This document shows positions 1 to 5,066 of a stretch of DNA of 5,066 nt, one piece after another (position 1 is the first letter of the stretch; each line of letters starts with the position of its first letter). Under the pieces are notes generated by a model. That model saw nothing but the letters and a program-made list of their open reading frames with translations. It did no database searches and was not told the DNA's origin. Both the position numbers and the translations under genes were made by a program. Origin of the DNA: Pirellulales bacterium (GTDB taxonomy: Bacteria > Planctomycetota > Planctomycetia > Pirellulales > Thermoguttaceae); NCBI GenBank assembly GCA_030617125.1, contig JAUWWA010000183.1:1-5066 (forward strand). Direction: 5' to 3'.

Positions 1-2
1 AT

Positions 3-830
3 CGCAAGAAGGAGATCGCGCTGTGCCACTACTGCGATTACGAAGTGCCGGCCCCGACGACGTGCCCGGAGTGCGACTTCGCCGGCATTCGCTACAGCGG
101 GCTGGGCACGCAGCGGCTCGAGGCCGAGGTCCGCCGCCGGTTCCCCGACGCAAACTGCCTGCGGATGGACACCGACGCCATGCAGGGCCGCGGCTCGCAC
201 GACCGGGCGCTGGCCGCGTTCCACAGCGGCAAGGTGAAGATTCTGCTCGGCACGCAGATGATCGCCAAGGGGCTCGATTTCCCCAACGTCACGCTCGTCG
301 GCGTGATCAATGCCGACGTCGCGCTGCACCTGCCCGACTTCCGCGCCGCCGAACGCACCTTTCAACTCGTCACGCAGGTGGCCGGCCGCACCGGTCGCGG
401 GCCGAAGGGCGGACGCGTGCTGGTGCAGACCTACAGCCCCGACCCTCCGGCCATCCGGGCGGCCGTGCGGCACGACTACGCCGCGTTTGCCGCCGGGGAG
501 TTGCCGATCCGCAAGATGCTGCGCTATCCGCCGTTTGCGGCGATGGTCCGGCTGGTGATTCGCGGCGCGTCGGAAGCGGCGACCCGTGAGTTCGCGGCGC
601 TGCTGGCCGGGCAACTCGAAGACGCCTTGCACGACTCGGCCGCCACTCGCGTCCTCGGCCCGGCGCCGGCGCCGCTGGCCCGACTGCGCGGCAAGTACCG
701 CTTTCAGATCCAACTGCAAGACCCCGACGGTGAGCATCTTCGTGCGGCGGTTCGCCGGACAACCGCCGAACTGAAGCCGCCCGACCACGTGCAGTGGATC
801 GTCGACGTCGATCCGTTGGAGATGCTGTAG
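3..830 (+). CDS. priA: Primosomal protein N' (replication-restart helicase PriA), C-terminal part, 5' end outside window
   Basis: PriA is a superfamily 2 3'-to-5' DNA helicase that recognises abandoned replication forks and reloads the replicative helicase. The window holds its last 275 residues; the frame is open to the left edge, so the apparent GTG at 45 is internal. It opens inside the zinc-binding loop, with the CHYC pair (24-35) and CPEC pair (63-74) visible. The GLGTQRLEAEV segment near 99 is typical of PriA. Helicase motif V (GTQMIAKGLDFP, from 249) and motif VI (QVAGRTGRG, 375-401, arginine finger region) follow. The C-terminal domain has the family pattern RYPPF, VLGPAPAPL and the ending WIVDVDPLEML, which matches the E. 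coli PriA ending in kind. The N-terminal DNA-binding domain and Walker A/B motifs must lie upstream. It ends with TAG and converges on the phosphate operon. No frameshift or missing motif is seen in the visible part. Confidence 0.96.
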   Translation, partial: RKKEIALCHYCDYEVPAPTTCPECDFAGIRYSGLGTQRLEAEVRRRFPDANCLRMDTDAMQGRGSHDRALAAFHSGKVKILLGTQMIAKGLDFPNVTLVGVINADVALHLPDFRAAERTFQLVTQVAGRTGRGPKGGRVLVQTYSPDPPAIRAAVRHDYAAFAAGELPIRKMLRYPPFAAMVRLVIRGASEAATREFAALLAGQLEDALHDSAATRVLGPAPAPLARLRGKYRFQIQLQDPDGEHLRAAVRRTTAELKPPDHVQWIVDVDPLEML

Positions 831-893
831 GGGCGGGGATTTGGGGATTTCGGGATTGGGGATTGTAGGGATTGGGGATTTAGGGATTTGGGG
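830..893 (+). repeat. G-run array (GGGGATT/GGGATTT-like units), potential G-quadruplex
   Basis: Starting at the last base of the priA stop codon there are nine runs of three or four G (830-833, 835-838, 843-846, 852-854, 858-861, 868-870, 874-877, 883-885, 890-893). They are separated by 1 to 6 bases, mostly ATT, ATTT or ATTTA. Units are imperfect repeats of 7 to 8 bases. This far exceeds the four runs needed for an intramolecular G-quadruplex, and the G-rich strand is the sense strand of the priA 3' untranslated region. The sequence resembles heptanucleotide STRR-type simple repeats of cyanobacteria and, superficially, telomere repeats. G-run counts are read directly; folding and function are inferred. 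Confidence 0.85.
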
Positions 894-902
894 ATTTCCA
901 CT

Positions 903-937
903 CATCATTCATCATTCATCATTCATCATTCATCATA
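903..937. repeat. Tandem heptamer CATCATT, five copies
   Basis: Four exact CATCATT units (903-909, 910-916, 917-923, 924-930) are followed by a fifth ending CATCATA (931-937). The array begins ten bases after the end of the preceding G-run array and shares its roughly 7-base period, but has an unrelated sequence. It lies between the ends of two convergent genes, so it does not alter any coding frame. Such arrays usually change copy number by polymerase slippage, which makes this a likely variable-number locus between strains. Confidence 0.93.
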
Positions 938-988
938 ATGGTTATTACTTCGGAAACGGGCGATCCGTCCGCGACTAATCGGCCGCGC
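938..988. other. Rest of the convergent intergenic region; no clear terminator
   Basis: These 51 bases separate the heptamer array from the phoU stop codon. The best inverted repeat is CGGA/TCCG with a nine-base loop near 952-968, which is too weak to call an intrinsic terminator, and no T-tract follows on either strand. If priA and phoU end within this region, termination is either Rho-dependent or helped by the G-run array. Both are inferences. Confidence 0.4.
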
Positions 989-1669
989 CTACTCCTCTTC
1001 CCCGGCCGTGATCTTCGAGGTGAAGTCGAGCTTGTGCACGGGCTGGACGACGCTGGAGGCGATGTTGCGGACGTGGGAGATCACGCGCTTGAAGTAGCGG
1101 TAGGCGAGCACATAGGCGGGCGCCATCGCGCCGGCGTCGCTGCCCTGGATCAGCGCGCGGACGTGCTCGTCGCAGAGGTCTTCGATCTCTTTGGCCTCGA
1201 CGATCAGCCGCTTGGCCGCGTCGGTTTCGTGCGAGTCGAAGATTTCGCGGCAGGCGGCCATTGCACGGGAAATGCGGTCCTTGAGTTGGATGAGGCCATC
1301 GCGGTGCTCGCCTTGCGGGGCTTCGGGGGCGAGTTCGGCCAGGTCGAAGAGGTTCTTGCCGTAGTCGCCCACCCGCTCCGCGTCCTTCACCACGCTCATC
1401 AGCACCAGACAGGCGGGAAACTCGGTGGCGCCGTGGACCGAGGCGTGGACGACAATCTCGCGGCGGATTTGCCGCTCGGCGCGGTTGATCCGCTTGTCGG
1501 TCGCGAACAGGTCCTCGCGGATGACCTCCAGGTCGGTGTGTCCGAGGAAGGCGTTGGCGGCGGTGTCGAAGACGTGGCGTCCGGCGTCGAGCATCTGGCC
1601 GAACTGGGTTCGCATCCTTTCCAGGCCCGCCCGGCCGGTCGTGGCGTCGCTTAGTAACCAGTCGAACAT
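989..1669 (-). CDS. PhoU-family phosphate regulator, probable partner of the adjacent Na/Pi cotransporter
   Basis: This 226-residue cytoplasmic, all-helical protein has the usual PhoU length (about 220-240) and two three-helix-bundle repeats. Repeat one has a characteristic helix around residues 57-71 (ATDKRINRAERQIRREI) and the signature DAERVGDYGKNLFDL at 96-110, whose E98 and D102 fit the family's acidic metal-binding ExxxD pattern. Repeat two ends in YFKRVISHVRNIASSVV (192-208). There the equivalent acidic residues appear to be replaced by K and S, so the second metal site may be weakened. PhoU proteins restrain phosphate uptake through transporters and, in Pst systems, signal to PhoR. 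No pst or phoR gene is visible here, so control of the cotransporter is the more economical role. The ATG is supported by AGAAGGA seven bases upstream. The gene lies 27 bp after the cotransporter and is probably cotranscribed. The C-terminus is acidic (GEEE). A general PhoU/DUF47-type assignment is safer than a strict orthologue call. Confidence 0.88.
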   Translation of the reverse strand: MFDWLLSDATTGRAGLERMRTQFGQMLDAGRHVFDTAANAFLGHTDLEVIREDLFATDKRINRAERQIRREIVVHASVHGATEFPACLVLMSVVKDAERVGDYGKNLFDLAELAPEAPQGEHRDGLIQLKDRISRAMAACREIFDSHETDAAKRLIVEAKEIEDLCDEHVRALIQGSDAGAMAPAYVLAYRYFKRVISHVRNIASSVVQPVHKLDFTSKITAGEEE

Positions 1670-1676
1670 GATAGAA

Positions 1677-1683
1677 TCCTTCT
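1677..1683 (-). promoter_or_regulatory. Ribosome binding site of the PhoU-family gene
   Basis: On the minus strand AGAAGGA lies seven bases before the ATG at 1669-1667, a normal Shine-Dalgarno distance. It sits within the 27-bp gap after the cotransporter stop codon, so the second gene is translated from its own site without overlap. Confidence 0.7.
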
Positions 1684-1696
1684 GAGTCTCAGTGTA

Positions 1697-2842
1697 CTAC
1701 TTCCAGATCACGATACCAAGTATCGGGAGCACGAAAAAGACGCCGACGATGTAGACCAGCACCCAAATGCGGTTTCGGACGGCGGCTTCGGCGAGTTTTT
1801 CCGCCAGGAAGATGGGGATCCGGCGCATGGGCCTCAACGGGAAGAAGATCAGCGTCCCCGACAGGTTAAAGAGCAAATGCACCACGGCGATGGTCAGCCC
1901 GGCCGGTCCGGTGACCGTGGCGGCCAGCAGCGCGGTGATGGTGGTTCCGATGTTGGCGCCGACCATGATGGGGAACCCCGCTTCCAGTTTCAACACCCCG
2001 GCGCCGAACATGGGTATCAAGAGCGACGTGGTAATACTGGACGACTGGACGGCGGCTGTGACGACGGCTCCGATTGCCAGCCCCAGCAATCCGCTACGGC
2101 CGAGCACGCGGTTGAGCCACTGCTCGATCCGGTCGGCCATCAGGATCTTCATATTCTTGGTGATCGCGATGAGCGCCGCGACGACCATCACGACGGCCAC
2201 CAGGCAGAGCACAACGGCCAGGCATGGGCCTTGCAGTCCACACATCGCGTGAAAGAACGACGCGATCAACTTGGCGAGCCATTCCACGGCGGTCTTGACC
2301 GGGCTGTGAAACTCGCCGCCGACGCCCTGTAGGGGCAACTCGGCGACCAGCCACACGGCAGTTTTTCGCAGGTAGCCGGTGGCGATTTCCAACGGGAAGA
2401 AGATCAGCACCGTCAGCAGATTGAAGATGTCGTGGACCGTGGCGCCGGCCAGCGCGCGCCGAAAGGCCATGCCCTGGGCAATGTGCCCCAGCGAGACGAG
2501 GATGCAGGTGACCGAGGTACCGATATTGGCCCCCATCACGATGGGAACGGCCTGCACCAACTCCATTTGTCCGGTGCCGACCATGCCGACGACCAGGCTG
2601 GTGGTGACTGACGAGCTTTGCACCAGCGCGGTGGCAAGGATGCCGACGGCCAGTCCGGCGAAGGGGTTATTCAGCCCGCTGAACAGCGACTTGGCCGTTT
2701 CCTCGCCGGCGATTTTGACCGATATGCCGAACAGTTGGATCGCCGCCAGGAAGACGTACAGCATCAACACGAACAGGACCACTCTGGCCAGCCAACTCGT
2801 GCGCAGCCTGTTAGCGAGATTCGAGCCGTCCGCGGTTTTCAC
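1697..2842 (-). CDS. Na+/phosphate cotransporter family protein (NptA/SLC34-like), without fused PhoU domain
   Basis: This 381-residue polytopic inner-membrane protein is predicted to import inorganic phosphate with sodium. It has the two inverted Na/Pi cotransporter repeats. Repeat one has QSSSVTTSLVVGMVG (75-89) and GANIGTSVT (104-112), then VHDIFNLLTVLIFFPL (136-151). Repeat two has QSSSITTSLLIPMFG (266-280) and GANIGTTIT (295-303), then VHLLFNLSGTLIFFPL (321-336). The paired QSSS motifs are the hallmark substrate and sodium-binding elements of the family. Hydrophobic segments begin at residue 19 and a last one (360-380) ends four residues or fewer from the C-terminus. There is no C-terminal PhoU extension, unlike YjbB-type proteins; that module is the next gene, 27 bp downstream. 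The start is GTG at 2842-2840. Upstream in frame there is no ATG or GTG before a stop near 2900, and the next in-frame ATG (residue 27) would cut into the first membrane helix. An AGGAG lies 12 bases upstream, a rather long spacing. I recognised no Pho box. Substrate is inferred from family. Confidence 0.93.
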   Translation of the reverse strand: MKTADGSNLANRLRTSWLARVVLFVLMLYVFLAAIQLFGISVKIAGEETAKSLFSGLNNPFAGLAVGILATALVQSSSVTTSLVVGMVGTGQMELVQAVPIVMGANIGTSVTCILVSLGHIAQGMAFRRALAGATVHDIFNLLTVLIFFPLEIATGYLRKTAVWLVAELPLQGVGGEFHSPVKTAVEWLAKLIASFFHAMCGLQGPCLAVVLCLVAVVMVVAALIAITKNMKILMADRIEQWLNRVLGRSGLLGLAIGAVVTAAVQSSSITTSLLIPMFGAGVLKLEAGFPIMVGANIGTTITALLAATVTGPAGLTIAVVHLLFNLSGTLIFFPLRPMRRIPIFLAEKLAEAAVRNRIWVLVYIVGVFFVLPILGIVIWK

Positions 2843-2854
2843 GGGGGGTGATGT

Positions 2855-2859
2855 CTCCT
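2855..2859 (-). promoter_or_regulatory. Putative Shine-Dalgarno for the cotransporter GTG start
   Basis: On the minus strand CAGGAG is followed by twelve bases, including a run of six C, before the GTG. The core matches the anti-Shine-Dalgarno but the spacing exceeds the usual 5-9 bases, so initiation may be modest. It is the only plausible site for this start. Confidence 0.5.
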
Positions 2860-2964
2860 GCTTCTGGTGGCGTCGGCGAGCATTCGGCAGGCGGGCATCC
2901 TAGACCAACGACGGCGCAAAGGAAAGGCCTCCGCTCAACGTGGTTGATGAATGTCGATCACCGC

Positions 2965-2980
2965 GCAGGATGTATCCTGC
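2965..2980 (-). terminator. Perfect hairpin 23 bases after nrdJ, candidate 3'-end structure
   Basis: GCAGGA-TGTA-TCCTGC is a perfect 6-bp stem with a four-base loop (7 bp if the loop closes to two bases), placed 23 bases past the nrdJ stop codon. On the nrdJ-sense strand it is not followed by a T-run, so it is not a standard intrinsic terminator. It could protect the mRNA 3' end, assist factor-dependent termination, or be a palindromic protein-binding site. Confidence 0.3.
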
Positions 2981-3003
2981 CTCTTTCCCTCTTCCTCCTA
3001 CCC

Positions 3004-5066
<2,063 letters not shown>

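Larger units (their letters stand above)
2843..3003. other. Intergenic region between nrdJ and the cotransporter gene; probable site of the operon promoter
   Basis: These 161 bases separate two genes read in the same direction. From the nrdJ side, on the minus strand, there is a purine-rich tract (2978-3003) that includes AGGAGG at 2999-2994 with no start codon at a usable distance, then a perfect hairpin (2965-2980). The rest, up to the cotransporter start, should contain its promoter. I found a TAGGAT (2897-2902) resembling a -10 box but no acceptable -35 box 16-18 bases before it, so no promoter is called. A 19-codon leader ORF is possible at 2898-2839. Confidence 0.4.

Noticed and set aside
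45..47. GTG as the priA start
   Set aside because: It falls within the PriA zinc-binding loop, and the same frame upstream encodes the preceding CHYC cysteine pair, so the gene runs in from outside the window.
830..893. G-run array as a telomere
   Set aside because: It lies internally between two intact gene ends. Resemblance to TTTAGGG/TTGGGG repeats is superficial and units are irregular.
704..901. 65-codon minus-strand frame through the G-run array, with IPKSLNPQS-like repeats
   Set aside because: The repeating peptide is just the simple repeat read in frame, and the rest is antisense to the conserved PriA C-terminus. No ribosome binding site was seen.
903..937. Heptamer array as CRISPR, iterons or an origin
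   Set aside because: There are no spacers and the 7-base units are too short for CRISPR. No AT-rich unwinding region, DnaA boxes or replication initiator gene is nearby.
938..1654. 238-codon open frame on the plus strand starting just after the heptamer array
   Set aside because: It is codon-aligned antisense to the PhoU-family gene, with a composition (rich in G, V, D, E) typical of mirror frames in GC-rich DNA. The minus frame has PhoU signatures, a good Shine-Dalgarno and operon context.
2897..2902. TAGGAT as the -10 box of the phosphate operon promoter
   Set aside because: No -35-like hexamer occurs 16-18 bases upstream, and one hexamer in GC-rich DNA is not enough for a promoter call.

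Overview
The window is about 5.07 kb of GC-rich bacterial DNA carrying four protein genes, two of them cut by the window edges. I see no mobile element, CRISPR array, rRNA or tRNA. The gene content (PriA, a PhoU-like protein, an Na/Pi cotransporter and a B12-dependent class II ribonucleotide reductase with a low-complexity linker before its C-terminal cysteine cluster), the high GC and the simple repeats between genes suggest a planctomycete, perhaps of the Pirellulales type. That assignment is inference from protein style and was not checked by a search.

Layout. Positions 1-830 (+) hold the C-terminal part of the replication-restart helicase PriA. Positions 831-988 are a convergent intergenic region. 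Its priA-side half is an array of nine G-runs (830-893), followed directly by five copies of the heptamer CATCATT (903-937). Positions 989-1669 (-) encode a PhoU-family protein and 1697-2842 (-) an Na/Pi cotransporter. These two are only 27 bp apart and look like one phosphate-uptake operon, transcribed cotransporter first. Positions 2843-3003 are an intergenic region with a perfect 6-bp-stem hairpin just past the reductase gene and a possible leader ORF before the cotransporter. Positions 3004-5066 (-) hold the C-terminal ~686 residues of NrdJ, whose start lies beyond the right edge.

Functionally, the cotransporter would import phosphate using the sodium gradient, and the PhoU-like protein would be its likely regulator. 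In many bacteria these two modules form a single fused protein (YjbB type); here they are separate genes. PriA and NrdJ are housekeeping DNA-metabolism genes (fork restart and dNTP supply), with no evident functional tie to the phosphate pair. The coding part is conventional. The least explained DNA is the double simple-repeat array between priA and phoU.
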